Shown: positions 10,783 through 22,559, counted from the first letter of the stretch. The stretch: 64,000 bases of DNA from Hymenopus coronatus (GCA_030762935.1 CM060898.1:95772781-95836780); one strand, 5' to 3'. Notes: generated from the letters alone by a model not told the origin. A program made the numbers and translations.

Positions 10783-12004
10783 CAAAAAGATAAAAAAGAA
10801 ATTGGTTTTAATAATTTTTTTTAATTTTACAGCATAATCTCCTTTTAGCTCAATACGCTTTTCCCAGCGTTTCTCCAACTGTTTTAAGTCTTCCCAAAAG
10901 TAGAATTTCGGAAGGCATTCAATATTGGCGTCTGTTTGGAAGATGGCCTCTTCGTTAGACGTGAATCGTATTCCGCCGAGCCACTTTTCAAGTGAAATAG
11001 AAAAGAATCACTGGGTAGACGTTGTAGTAATTCGAACCTTAATTCTACAATTTTCGTCGTGGAAACTGCGCAGGTGTGCACCCTTGCATTGTTTTGATGA
11101 AAGAGAATAATTTTCTTTGCCAGATGTTGGCGTTTTTCTTGATTTCTCCGTTCAACAGGTGCAATAACGAAGCATAATGCTCTCCATTTATCATTCTTAC
11201 TCTCTGCAAGGAATCAATGAAGACGATTTCGCGTGCATCCCAAAAACCATGGCCTTCAAATTGTCTGCAGATTTCACCATTTTGTCTTCTTCGGAGTCGG
11301 TTCGCCTTCAAAGACCCACAGTTTCGACTATACTTTGTCTCTGGAGTGTAGTAGTGTATCCTGTTTCATCCACAGCTATATATTGATGCAGAAACCCGCC
11401 AGGATTGCGACAGAAAAGTGCCAACCAACTTCCGAGTCGATTCTCCATTGAGAGCAAAAGCGCTACCCATCCGGCCGTGACCTTTGTCAGACCCAATTTT
11501 TGGTGCAAAATTGAGGACTGTACCTTGTGGTATGCCTGGTGGCCTCTACTTTTTCACGAATTTGGATTCGTCGATCACTCAAAACCATATCCTGGATTTT
11601 GTCAATCATTTCGTAGGAAGTCACTTCTACTGGACGCCCGGAACGATTTTCATCATTTGTGGGTGTATGGCCACGTTTAAATCCATTTGTTCACCCTCAA
11701 ATTGTTGCAAACGCAGGAGCAGATGTGCCACGACCTTCATCCAACTCAACTTTTATCTATTTCGGAGTTCAGCCTTTTAAATAGAAGTGTCTAATCGCAG
11801 CACGAATCATGTTTTATTTCCATCTTTCTAAAGAAGCACAAGATTGCTGATTTAATAACCTATGGCAACGAAACCACCTGACGGATATAGTTGAAACTTT
11901 CACTGCATCTGCAATGCAGTACTGTGTTTTACTAAATACAAAGTTTTTTCGATCCTACGAGTGTAATCTCTTGGATTTTCCTAGGACTTATTGAGCGCTC
12001 CTTG
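10783..12004 (-). mobile_element. Decayed mariner transposon
   Basis: This is a relic of a Tc1/mariner element encoding a cut-and-paste DDD transposase on the minus strand (start near 11823, end near 10780). Recognisable blocks in order are the N-terminal IRAAIRHFYLKG, the linker RSGRPVEVTS, IHQ..LGLTKVTA, VDETG (first catalytic Asp, where families have VDETW), EIVFIDSLQRVRMINGEHYA, LFHQNNARVHT, PSDSFLFHLK (third Asp) and a C-terminal LEKRWEKRIELKGDY. The second catalytic Asp of the usual HQDNA motif reads Asn. The frame also shifts several times and has stops, so the element is dead. The right end is a clear terminal repeat (minus strand CAAGGAGCGCTCAATAAGTC) next to a TA at 12005. The left end near 10781 has a TA but no convincing matching repeat. 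Confidence 0.85.
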
Positions 12005-12214
12005 TACGATGGACTTAACATGAGAGGTAGCAAGTTAGAAAAGGTGCTGAGCTGAAGGTCTAAATGGCTTATGACAAAAAATTAATTTGAAATACATTAT
12101 GTGTTTTAAAGATATATACAATTTTTGTGTATTACATTTTCGTCTATCGCTTAACATTTAGCTACCAGTTGAAGTTGCTGCTGACAACGACAGGTATTCA
12201 ACAAGAATGTCGGT

Positions 12215-12435
12215 CGATGGCCGAGTCAGAATTGTGGGGGATACCACAACCCAACCGCGGAGTTCAAGTAAGGATAATACCGCGATGGAGTTAAATTTCC
12301 CTTAGGCGGGATAGTGAGGATAAAAGCACGTAAAGATGCACGCGCTCACACACACACACACACAGTCCTCCCAACGGAGGAGATAATCGGGAATAGCACC
12401 CGGGCCCCACGTGCCAGAGACAATCTACCAGTTAA
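12215..12435. repeat. GC-richer block with (CA)n, possible SINE
   Basis: GGTCGATGGCCGAGTCAGAA and CCGCGGAGTTCAAGTAAG loosely resemble Pol III boxes. A (CA)7 tract is at about 12349-12363. No second copy was recognised. Confidence 0.3.
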
Positions 12436-12439
12436 AAAT

Positions 12440-12885
12440 ATTACACAAAATCCCTTCCGAGTGAAAAGAACTCCAGAGACCATTCCTAAAAAATTTAAAA
12501 TGTGCATATTATTTCTTACTTTAAATAACTTTAAATAATGTTATTTTAAAAGAAGTTGTTAGTTATTTTTGAGAACTCGAAGATATCGCAAAATATTTCT
12601 TTAAAGGATAGGGAGATTTTCCTGAAAATTTTCGTCCCATCTTTGGAAGCGACTGAAGTTAAATACTTAATTTGCTGATAATTTAATACTTTATTAATAA
12701 TTAATTAAAGTGAAATAGTTTTGTTTTTGAGTTACACCCTTATAAACACAGTACACAGGGTCTTATTCTAAAAATGTTCTTTCAATTCAGGGGTCTCTAA
12801 ACGCGTATTTTCGATAAAATCCATATCAATTTTTTGGGGGTAAAATGCAATACATTCTATAATTACTCTAGGTAGTTAGAAATTT
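12440..12885 (-). mobile_element. H1 element, 5' half, diverged
   Basis: CCTTCCGAGTGAAAAGAAC through TTTTTTGGGGGTAAAATGCA matches the minus-strand 5' half of H1. It includes the GATTTTCCTGAAAATTTTCG and CAGGGGTCTCTAAACGCGTA boxes. The palindrome is degenerate. Confidence 0.65.
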
Positions 12886-12948
12886 AATGATAAAAATTCC
12901 TTTCATCTTTAAAAATAGAACTTGAAATCATTTTTGACAGCGCTTTTT

Positions 12949-13798
12949 ACTTTCTCTACACGTACTATGTGCCTAGTGTATACAGAAGGTATTGCATTCC
13001 ACCCAAAAATTTGATACCGAGATTTTACCGGAAATATATTTTTTGGGTCCCACTGAATCCAAAAAAAAAAATACATTTTTAGAAAAAGATCCGTGTGCGT
13101 GTGTATATGTGTGTCTGTGGACAGCATAGCTCAAAAACGAAAAGACCGTTGAATACCAAACTTGGTATTTAAGTTTGGTATCTTCCAAGGATGCGACACG
13201 AAGATTTTCAAACAAATTCCCACACCTCAACTACCCTTTACATGGAACATATTTTGAAATGTTTTATTTTCTCAAAAAATGCCTCTAACGATTTTGATTA
13301 AAATGTCATACATATAAGATATTTACCTGACAAATAAAATATATATCTTGAATTTTTTGGGAGTAGCCGCTGAGACCTCTTCATTTTGGATGACTTTTGC
13401 ATAACTGGCAAACCGTAAGAGATATACAAAGGCTTACTACACACAAAAACATGTAAATCTCATTATACACACAATTTAAGTTATATACATTTTTTATAGT
13501 TAAGTTTTAATTTTAGGCACTTAAACTTTTCTCACAGGAGGACACCTTTCTTCAGATTTCTCGTTTGTTTACTCCTGGAAAGCAAAGAAATTGAATTTCA
13601 ATTGTTTTACATAGCGACCGACTTTTAAAGGACGAGACTATCGCTTTAGCCTGTGCATTTTATTATTTCCCTTTTACTTACAAGGAGCTAGTAATAAGAC
13701 TAATTGAGCTCATGTTTCTCTTGATAGAAGACAAGCTTAGATAGAAGAATAAGCTTTTTAACGACAATTTGTTACAGACATGTAGAGAACACACCCGA
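12949..13798 (+). mobile_element. H1 element, complete short form
   Basis: ACTTTCTCTACACGTACTAT to ACACACCCGA, 850 bp, with five T on each side (12944-12948 and 13799-13803). This supports the ends defined elsewhere. The microsatellite is short here. Confidence 0.9.
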
Positions 13799-13803
13799 TT
13801 TTT

Positions 13804-14965
13804 AATTGATTGAAGTTTAAATTTATCTGAATCATCAAATGACTGAAAAGCAAGTAATGGTCTTCTAAAGCAGATAATAGTAACAGTAGGTAATCGTAAA
13901 GCTGCTCCTTGATAAAAAAATCTTTAAAATACTCATTTTATTCCTAAAAGCAGATTTGTATTTTATGAGAATTTTTGTGTGTTTTCCTTAGCTCAAAATA
14001 TGGGCTCTCTATTCCTTTCTAATGCGATCTTCCCATTCAGTTAAAGCAATTTCTGCCTGCTAAACTGGAACAGCTGTGAAAGAAGCATTAGTTTTGTCAG
14101 CTATACAGCCCGAAGTCACTGTGTAGAATGCGAGTTTTCTGTGATTTATTTAGTAACCCCAGAGTTCTTTGAAAACGAACAGACACGGGTCCCATTGCAA
14201 GAAGAAGAAAAAAGTTACCTGGTCAAAGTCTTTTCAGTGTATTTCTTCACTTTGAGGAAAGCAAATGTTGACTAATTTCATATACAAAGGATCTGAGTTC
14301 ATTGCCATAAAAATAAGAACTGCGGATTATTACATCAGTAGCAAAATAATGTTTAAATCATCTAAGTGAAACAACAAGATGTTTTTGAATGTTGTTTTTT
14401 ATTTACATTTCTTTATATACTTGAGTTTCATTACCCGCCTGCGGTGCCATTAGTAGTTAAAGCGGGCGTTAAACACTACCCAAAAAAAAAAAAGGTTTCA
14501 TTAAGAAAGTGCACTACATTCTTTGAGAAAGCTGAACCACAAAGAGAGGTTATTAATATGGTCGCTGGAATATTATATCTAGTTCTTGCATCATCTTAGA
14601 AACGGAAGCTGGTAAGAAAATTAGTGATGATAAGATGTGTTTTATTGGTTTTATTTAAAAAAATATCCATACTTATTCTAATTTAATAAATAGCACTTTT
14701 GGCCACAAATGAACAAGTTAATGTAATTCTATATGTTTAGGTTTAAATAAATCTTATCGTTTTGCAGTCTACCATTTTAAATGCGTGTTTAAAAATGGTC
14801 ATTACACATTCACGCATTCAAAGCTTAAACCTTGTCTTTGTTTGCGTTATTCTTCAGCATGAATATTTCAAGGCAGAAATTCTTCCTTGCGTGTCAGTTT
14901 TGATCTAATTTTAATGGAAAAGAAATTTAAGCTTTATCTTCATTAGCCTGTTCACACTTTTAGTT
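13804..14965. other. No recognisable feature
   Basis: A long AT-rich stretch. It has an A10 run at 14482 and no repeat family or coding signal that I can support. Confidence 0.45.
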
Positions 14966-14971
14966 ATTATT

Positions 14972-15875
14972 ACTTTCTCTATCCGTATGTGCAACGTACG
15001 TAGTAAATAAAAAAGATATTGTATTACACCCAAAAATTCGATACTGAGATTTCACCGGAAATACATGTTTTGAGGGCCCATGGATAAAAAAACATTTTTA
15101 GAAAACGGTACATGTGTGTGTGCGTGTGTGTGTGTGTGCACGCACGCTTGGATATTGTAACTCCAGAGCGAAAAGTCTCTTAAATTCAAATAGTGGTATT
15201 TAAATTCGGTTTCTGCCATGGATATTATAACTCCAGACCGAAAAGTCGGTTAAATACAAACGTGGTATTTAAATTCGGTATCTTCCAAGGATGCAGCCCC
15301 TAGCTACTCTTTACATGGAAAATGTTTCGAAAATGTTTTTCTTAAAATGACTCTAACGACGTTTATTAAAACACCATACATTTAAGATACTTTTATTATA
15401 AACGAAATACATATCTTAAATTTTCTCAAAACACCTCTTCATTTTGGATAACTTTTGTATAACTGATAAACCTTAAGAGATAGACAAAAACTCACTACAC
15501 AAAAATATGCAGATCTCGTCAAAATACACAATAAATGTCATAAGTTTATTTACTGTTATTAATTTTTTGAGTTAACCGTTTCCGAGATACTCCTTATTGG
15601 TTTCAGTTTTAAACTACTTAACTTCTTCTCAAATGGGAAGTAATCTTTTGTCCCATCTCTTTTGTTTTATTCCTGGTCTTGGAATTACTAACGCATAACA
15701 ACAGATTTTAAAGATTTGACTATCGCTTTAGTCTAGTGTATTCCCTAATTTTGCTTCTGATTATAAGGAACCAAGTGCTAAGACCATTTCTGCTAATGTT
15801 CTAGTACTATGTAGATAAAGAGCAACCTTTTGTAAGGATAGTTTGAAGAACAGATAGAGAATAGAACTCAGCAGA
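14972..15875 (+). mobile_element. H1 element, near complete, with internal duplication
   Basis: ACTTTCTCTATCCGTATGTG start and ATAGAACTCAGCAGA end. The (TG)n tract is at 15113-15140. A segment containing GATATTATAACTCCAGA occurs twice (15152-15220 and 15220-15285), a local tandem duplication of about 65 bp not seen in other copies. Confidence 0.8.
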
Positions 15876-16029
15876 TTTTTTTACCTGTAAAGTCTTTAGG
15901 TTGGACAAAGCAATTTTTAATAAAAACATTTGCAAATTCAAAAAGAAGAATTGAAAAAGCAAAATTAGTATACCAATAAAAAAGTACATATATAACGAAT
16001 GAGTTTCTTTCAAGCTTAAAGAATACAAA

Positions 16030-16045
16030 AAAAAAAAAAAATTGC
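16030..16045 (+). repeat. A-run
   Basis: A mononucleotide A tract of about 14 in otherwise unexplained AT-rich DNA. Confidence 0.7.
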
Positions 16046-16316
16046 TCTACTTCAAAATGTATGTTGCAAAGAGTTTTTAAGGCTCTAATAATATTTTAGA
16101 AATTAACTTTTTCATTTCAAATTGAAATTTTGATTATGTACATGTTCTCTCTTAATCATAAATAACGTGAACATAAATGTTAAACTAAATAGCTTAAAAA
16201 TTATAGAAACTGGAAGTTCAATACCAGGATCCCTTAAGGTGCTAAGTATTAACAGTGTTTGAAGTGAGACTAACTTGTGTAATAAATGTTTGGTTCAGCT
16301 TTAAAAAAATATTTGA

Positions 16317-16460
16317 ATATGGGTGGAATTCAATAGTTCCTTTAGCTTTAATATGTGTCAGAAAATATAAATAATAATAGTGATAATGATGATAATAATA
16401 ATAGTGATAATAATGATGATAGTAATAATAACAATAATAAAAATAATAACAACAACAATA
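16317..16460 (-). repeat. H1 5'-end fragment followed by (TAA/TGA)n microsatellite
   Basis: ATGGGTGGAATTCAATAGTT matches the H1 5' terminus on the minus strand. From 16365 an imperfect AATAATGATGATAATAATAG-type tract continues for about 90 bp. Confidence 0.55.
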
Positions 16461-16599
16461 GCATCCACATTTATTTTCATTTCTATATTTTCTATTATTT
16501 TATTTAACAATTTTATAGGTTAATTCCCACAACAATAAATATTTGGATACCGAATACATATACCTAATAGAAAAAATTCTGCGAAGAAGAATAGTCAAA

Positions 16600-17400
16600 G
16601 ACGGATCATGATTTTCTGTACCAATTCGGATCTTTAGAACAGAAAATTAAAAGAAATGCAACAGAATAAGGCAAAGTCAATAGATCGTGAATATAAGCTT
16701 GGGCTGTACACCGTCTTTTGTCGAGTGTTTGTTTTTGTGCTGTGTTTCAAACAGGTGCGCCGCGCCGGCAGGATATTTTATATTTTTATTTGTAAAGTAA
16801 TTGCGAGTCAAAAAGGGACAGTGGGAAAATGGCTATCGGGAGTGGAACTGGAAGCGATATGTACACAGCAGATGGTAGCGAGTTATAACGATCTGTGGTC
16901 TGGACCATTCTTCATCCTTACATTTGTGGGGAACTACACGCCCCGTCCATTATAATAGACGGCCCTGCCTCTTCGCTTACATGTGAGGCATAACAAATCA
17001 ATGCGAAGTGAATAGAAAGGGACAGGTGATAATCTTCAACACTACATGCTTTTTCAACCCCTCGCTCTGCAAAACAGTAACATAATGGTCAAAAGATGGA
17101 CTACGCTCGAGTGTATCTACTACACCAAACCCAAAAGTCAGGCAGGGTTTGTCCCGATACAACAAAAAGCGACCAAGGGATCCCTCTACCTTTCCCATTG
17201 TGTAATGTACCAACCCACCGTGTTTACGGCCTTGTTACAGGCAGGAGTGAGTGTCAACGGCTTTGCCTTTTTAGGCGCGTTCACACAAATATATCGAGTG
17301 GAAGAAGCGTTAAGCATTCGCCGTCATTAAATCCAAAATTATTATTCTTTCTCCGTGGTAGGTGAAGCATTCTCCATTATGGTTTGAGCCCTCCCCCCTT
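16600..17400. other. Repeat-free, GC-richer island of unknown role
   Basis: Composition rises above the surroundings (for example GCGCCGCGCCGG near 16758, CGCCCCGTCC near 16940) with no SINE boxes or transposon termini. The longest frame here (16656-16955, +, 99 codons) shows no domain I recognise. It could be an exon, a promoter island or part of an unknown element. Confidence 0.35.
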
Positions 17401-17590
17401 ACCATAGTCATTTAAGATGCTCTCGAGAATACCCTGTTCCACAATTATGTTTGCATTTGATTCATTCAAGTCCTGTTTGTAATTATAAATGAATCAAGCT
17501 TACACCGTTTTGCATTTGATTGTATCAATCCGTTTTGGATTTTCTACTTTTTGTTAATCAATATAAATTTTCGTTAAGCATTTATATATA

Positions 17591-17991
17591 CTGCATTCAA
17601 AAAGTTCTCGGAATGTGTAAAAAACACAGAAACAAATCACCATAAAGCAATTTATACAACATTTCCTCAAAAATAGTTCCCTTCCGCAGTGGCACACTTC
17701 TGTCACCACGAGGAAAGAGATTTGAAACACTCCTGGAAGCCCTTTTAGATACCTACCATAGTGTACTTGTCGCATTTAAAGTAATTTCTTCAGCGTTCGA
17801 AAATCTTGACTGAAAAAGTTATGCCATTCATACACCTGCGTTTTTTTCATCGCTGCTTCACCATAAACTTCTTCCATCATCCTCAATGTCTCTGAAGGAT
17901 ATTTGTTTAGCAAAACACAAAACTTTATGTTCGAACGTGCTCCGTAGCCGACATTATGAAATGCAATAAACGAACATGCATCCAAAAAAAA
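17591..17991 (-). mobile_element. Internally deleted mariner (second subfamily)
   Basis: On the minus strand the N-terminal helix-turn-helix region of a mariner transposase can be read (IKFCVLLNKYPSETLR, then AAMKKTQVYEWH). Near 17776 it passes directly to C-terminal residues (FQECFKSLSSW, then KCATAEGNYF). The whole catalytic centre is missing. The element's 3' terminal repeat is visible at 17591 (minus strand CACATTCCGAGAACTTTTTG) beside a TA. The 5' end stops where an H1 copy begins at 17992. The subfamily differs from the mariner at 10.8 kb in protein and termini. Internal deletion with kept ends is the usual way non-autonomous mariners arise. Confidence 0.75.
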
Positions 17992-18851
17992 TCTGATGTG
18001 TGCCATTCATATGACTTTCTCTACATCTCTGCAACAAATTATTCTTAAAAAGCTTATACTTCTATTTACTTCATGCTAATCTGAAAAAAAAAATTAGCAG
18101 AAATAGTCTTACTACTTGCTTCCTTGTAAGTAGAAGTGAAATAGGAGAGTACCATAGCTTAAAGTAATACTAAAAAGCTGGTTGTTATGCTGAAGTGTGG
18201 ACAGCAGTGGACAAATTCCTGTATGAGAAAAGTATAAGTTTTCCATAGCAGAAACCAAAATCAAGGAATGTCTCAAAAACGCTGAACTCCACGAAAAAAA
18301 GGTATATGACATAAATTGTGTGTTTTAACGCGCTCTACATTTTTTGTAGTAAGTTTTTGTCCATTTCTTACGGTAAATAGTAGTTATGCAAAATTCCATA
18401 AAATTCATCCAGAAGAAACTACTCTTCAGAAGCTATTCCCAAAAAATTCAAGATATACATTTTATTTTTCAGGTAAATATCTTTAATATACGATATTTTA
18501 ATTAAAATCGTTAAAGCCATTTTTGAGAAAATCAAAATTTTCGAAAAAAGTTCTATGTAAAGGGTAGTTGGGGGTGGGGGATTTTCTTGAAAATCTTCGT
18601 GTCGCATCCTTGGATGATACCAAGCTTAAATACCAAGTTTGGTATTTAACGGTCTTTTCGTTTTTCAGCTTTGCTGTACACAGACACACACACAGACACA
18701 CACACATACACACGGATCTTTTTCCAAAAATGCTTTATTTGAATTCAGGCGGACCCAAAACATGTACTTCCGGTGAAATCTCGGTATCGAATTTTGGGTG
18801 CAATACAATACCTTCTCTATACACTATGAACATAGTACGTGTAGAGAAAGT
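17992..18851 (-). mobile_element. H1 element, complete short form
   Basis: Minus-strand unit ending TCTGATGTGTGCCATTC at 17992 with the 5' palindrome at 18851 (CTATGAACATAG core). The (CA)n tract is at 18682-18712. It abuts the deleted mariner on one side and another H1 copy in tandem on the other. Confidence 0.9.
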
Positions 18852-18856
18852 AAAAT

Positions 18857-19465
18857 CAAGATATTCCATTCAAATGACTTTCTCTACATCTCTGCAATAA
18901 ATTATTGTTAAAAAGCTTATGCTTCTATTTACTTCATACTATTCGAGAAAAAATTAGCAGAAATATTCTTATTTCTTGCTTCCTTGAAAGTAGAAGCGAA
19001 ATAACGCAGTACCATAGGTTAAAGTGATAATTAAAAGCTGGTTGCTATGTGACTGAAGTTCCTTTGTTTGTATGGACAGGAGTTGACAAATCCCTGTGTG
19101 AGAAAAGTATACGATTTTTTAAAGCTGAAACCAATAAGAAGGAATATCTCAAAAACGATCAACTCCAGGAAAAAAAAATGCATATAGCATAAATTGTGTG
19201 TTTTAACGAGCTCTACATTTTATGTTAAGTTAGCTTTTGTCTATATCTTAGGGTGTACAAGTTATGCAAAATTCCGTGAAAATCATCCAAAATAAAGTAG
19301 TCTTCAGAGGCTATTCCCAGAAAATTCAAGATAAATATTTTATTTATTATGTACGATATGTTATTCAAAATCGTTAGAGCCTTTTTTTTTTTTTTTTGAG
19401 AAAATCAAAATTTCCGGAAAAGTTCCATGTAAAGGGTAATTGGGGTGGGAGGATTTTCTTGCACA
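18857..19465 (-). mobile_element. H1 element, 5'-truncated, tandem with previous
   Basis: The minus-strand 3' end (TCAAGATATTCCATTCAAAT) lies only six bases after the preceding copy's 5' palindrome. This is a head-to-tail arrangement separated by T-rich DNA. The copy breaks off after the GGTGGGAGGATTTTCTTG box. Confidence 0.85.
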
Positions 19466-19491
19466 CACACAAAACTTTTTCTGAAAATGTA

Positions 19492-20402
19492 TTACTTTCT
19501 CTACATGTACTATGCACATAGAGTATAGAGAAGACATTGAAATGCACCCAAAAATTCGATACCGAGATTTCACGGGAAATAAATGTTTTGGGTCCCCCTG
19601 AATTCAAAAAAACATTTTTAGAAAAATGTCCGCGTGGGTGTATGTGTGTGCCTGTGGGCAGCATAGCTCAAAAACGAAAAGACCATTAAATACCAAACTT
19701 AGTATTTAAGTTTGGTATCTTGCAAGGATGCAACACGAAGATTTTCAAGAAAATCTCCCCTCTCCCAACTACCCTTTACATGATACTTTTTTCGAATATT
19801 TTGACTGTGTCAAAAATGGCTCTAACGATTTTGATTCAATTACGGTATATTAAAGATATTTACCTGACAAATAAAATGTATATCTTGAATTTTCTGGTAA
19901 TAGCCTCTGAAGACTACTTTATCCTGAATGGATTTTACGGAATTTTACATAACTGCTAACCCGTAAGAGATAGACAAAAACTTACCACACAATAAATGTA
20001 GGGCACATTAAAACACACAATTTATGTTACATAACTTTTTTTTCCTAGAGTTGATCGTTTTTGAGATATTCCTTGTTTTTGGTTTGAGCTTTAAAAAACA
20101 TACTTTTCTCATACAGGATTTTGTCAACTCCTTCTACTTCTACTTATAAGGAAGCAAGTAATAAGACTACTTCTGCTAATTTTTTCTCGATTAACATGAA
20201 TTAAATAGAAGCATTGGCTTTTTAACAATAATTTGTCGCAGAGATGTAGAGAAAGTCATGTGAATGGTACACGTCAGATTTGGAGGGGGGATTTAGGAGG
20301 TCTCAAAACATGTATTTCCGGTGAAATCTCGGTATCGAATTTGTGGGTGCATTACAATACCTTCTATATACACTATGTACATAGTATGAGCAGAGAAAGT
20401 AA
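19492..20402 (+). mobile_element. H1 element, long form, complete
   Basis: A short-form unit, 19494-20278, is followed by an inverted 5' terminus (20279-20402: GAGGTCTCAAAACATG ... ATTTCCGGTGAAATC ... CACTATGTACATAGTATGAG ... AGAGAAAGTAA). The two outer ends form inverted repeats of about 120 bp, TTACTTTCTCTAC against GAGAAAGTAA. This is the cleanest long-form example. Confidence 0.9.
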
Positions 20403-20439
20403 TGAATAGCGACTTTCCACTTAAATGTGAATTGTTGCA

Positions 20440-21290
20440 CTCATATGTTTTCTATTCAATCTTGTACAAAAACGCTTACAAACGCTTATCTTTTTTAACA
20501 ATTTTTGCTAGTTGACATATAAAGTTACATATTTCTTTATAGGTACAACGAAATTAGGGGAATTACATTAGCTTTAAGCGATAGTCAAATCTTTTAAGCG
20601 CGGGCCGCTATGTGAAATTCCGTTCTTTTCACTTGAGGGGGAAACGATAATGCTTTTCAATTTAAGAAGAGTAACAGCATCTGAAAATTCGAACTAAAAA
20701 CGGACTATCTCGGAATGGTTAATTCCACCAATTATATTTACAAGTTGTGTGCGTTAACATTTTTTAAAATAAGATTTTGTTCATTTATTAATGTTTGCTA
20801 ATTATATAGAAGTCGTTGATAACGAAGAGGACCGCAGAAGCTATTTTCAGAATATTTATGATAGAGATTTCATATATGTAAAAATCTTAAATGTATAATA
20901 CTTGAAACAAAACTGCCAGAGATAGACAACGAAATGTTTTCATGTTTAAAAGTTTGTTGTTGTTTTTTTGTTTGTTTTTTTTTTTTTGTTTTTTTTTTTC
21001 CAATTTTCATTCATGTCGCTTCCTTGGAAGACGCTGAACTTACATATTGCATATTGCTTGTTATTTATTCGAACACTTCATTTTAGAGCCATGCTGTTCA
21101 GACACACAGCAGGCAAGTCACACACACATACACGTCAACCCAACACAAACGCACCACACATACGCGAACCTTTTTCTAAGGATAATTTTAGTTTCAGGGG
21201 GCCTCAAAACATGCATTGAATTCAAAATCGATTTTTTTGGTAGAATGGAATGCTCCTACTTTAAGTAGGTAGGTAACACAAAGTAGAGAA
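20440..21290 (-). mobile_element. H1 element, old and diverged
   Basis: The blocks CGGACTATCTCGGAATGG, GAGGACCGCAGAAGCTATT, GGGGGCCTCAAAACATGCAT and TAGAATGGAATGCTC keep H1 order on the minus strand with many changes. A GTTT/T-rich tract (20955-21000) interrupts it. Confidence 0.65.
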
Positions 21291-21294
21291 TACC

Positions 21295-22004
21295 ATCAGC
21301 TCAGTGTACTAATTAAGTTCGGAAAAATCTCGTTTTAAAACCTCAGTGACATCTGGTTACGTCACTGGTGACGTGTAAAAAAGAAGAATACGCCTGAGTA
21401 AAATGATACCAATAGGCGAGACATCAGACACTTTGCTATGGCACTCTTCAGGACAAATAATAGACCGTATGGGTAACCAAAGTTATAGGGACCGTTCATT
21501 TTGGTCCCTCAAAAGCTTTCCTTTTTGCGAACACGCCTAAGCACATTAATCTAGCAGAAGACAGCTGACTAGAAGCTTTCTTTCCGGTCCATTAGCTTAG
21601 TACACGTCCTGATGGCAGTTTGATATTGTTGTACATAAATCTGATCCATCCCCTCGACCACATATGTATACCCTCCAACAAAATGGCTGGTATTCTTTGT
21701 GGTTACCGTTTGTTATTAAATATCGATTAGTGTTCAGGCACCGATATTGACATGAAATGTGATGATTGAGCGCTACGAACCCTTTTTCGAACAATTTAAA
21801 TGCAACAGCGCCAACCATTCTATCTCGTTAAATATGCATCTTTTGTAGTGAGGCAACAGACAAAAATGTGTACCATAAATTGTTAAATCTTCATTAAGAT
21901 TGCTGCCTCGTGGTAACAATGTCACTCGTGTATTAAACGTTTATAATTACTGAACTTTTTCGGCTTACCCTGCTCGTATGGAGGTCTTACACGCGAATGC
22001 TAAG
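21295..22004. other. No recognisable feature
   Basis: Unique-looking sequence. A short inverted motif GGTTACGTCACTGGTGACGT occurs at 21355-21375. No coding or repeat assignment. Confidence 0.45.
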
Positions 22005-22275
22005 GGTCAGAAGATTCGAGGAACCAACTAAATACAATCATACTATGAAATCCCGGAGCGCGGGATCGACCTGTAGCTAGGCATGAGAGTGAAGTAGATT
22101 TGAAAGCCAAATAAATGATAGAAAAGGTGATAATGGAGAAATTGGTGGAATGAATGGTAAGGGAAATCCGAGGAAACGCACCCAATTGCGCTTTATGCAC
22201 CACAAATCCCACACGCGTTCCCCTGGAAGAGGCCCGCCTTGGTGAGATGCGAGGGATCTAACCACTCGGCCGCGG
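22005..22275 (-). mobile_element. SINE family G (tRNA-derived), copy 2
   Basis: Minus-strand head CACCGCGGCCGAGTGGTTAG (A box). The body holds CACCAAGGCGGGCC, TTGTGGTGCATAAAGCGCAA, CATTCATTCCACCAATTTC and CCATTATCACC in the same order as at 2826-3083. A three-base-shorter B-box region suggests decay. Confidence 0.75.
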
Positions 22276-22309
22276 TGCTTATTAAATATTTATATGGGGT
22301 AGTAATTCT

Positions 22310-22555
22310 TCGAATTGGCTGGCCCCGTAGCTCAGATGCCAGGGGTTTCGGGTTCGATTCCCGGCTGAGGATGGACATTTTTTTCAGCCAACATTATTCT
22401 CTGTCCTCCCCAGGGTCTGGAGTGTGAATCAGAGTGTGAATATGCATAAAGCCCAAAAAAGGAAAACCAAGTGCAAGTGAACCAATGTTGATAATGAAAT
22501 GTTCCAAAGGAAAAAGACCGCCGATATGACCACTACAGTTGAATGGAGGGGGGGG
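22310..22555 (+). mobile_element. SINE family A (tRNA-derived), variant head
   Basis: The head GGCCCCGTAGCTCAGATGCC and GGGTTCGATTCCCGGCTGAG is followed by the family A body (CATTATTCTCTGTCCTCCCC, AGGGTCTGGAGTGTGAA) and tail (GCCGATATGACCACTACAGT). A G9 run ends it. Confidence 0.75.
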
Positions 22556-22559
22556 GGGT

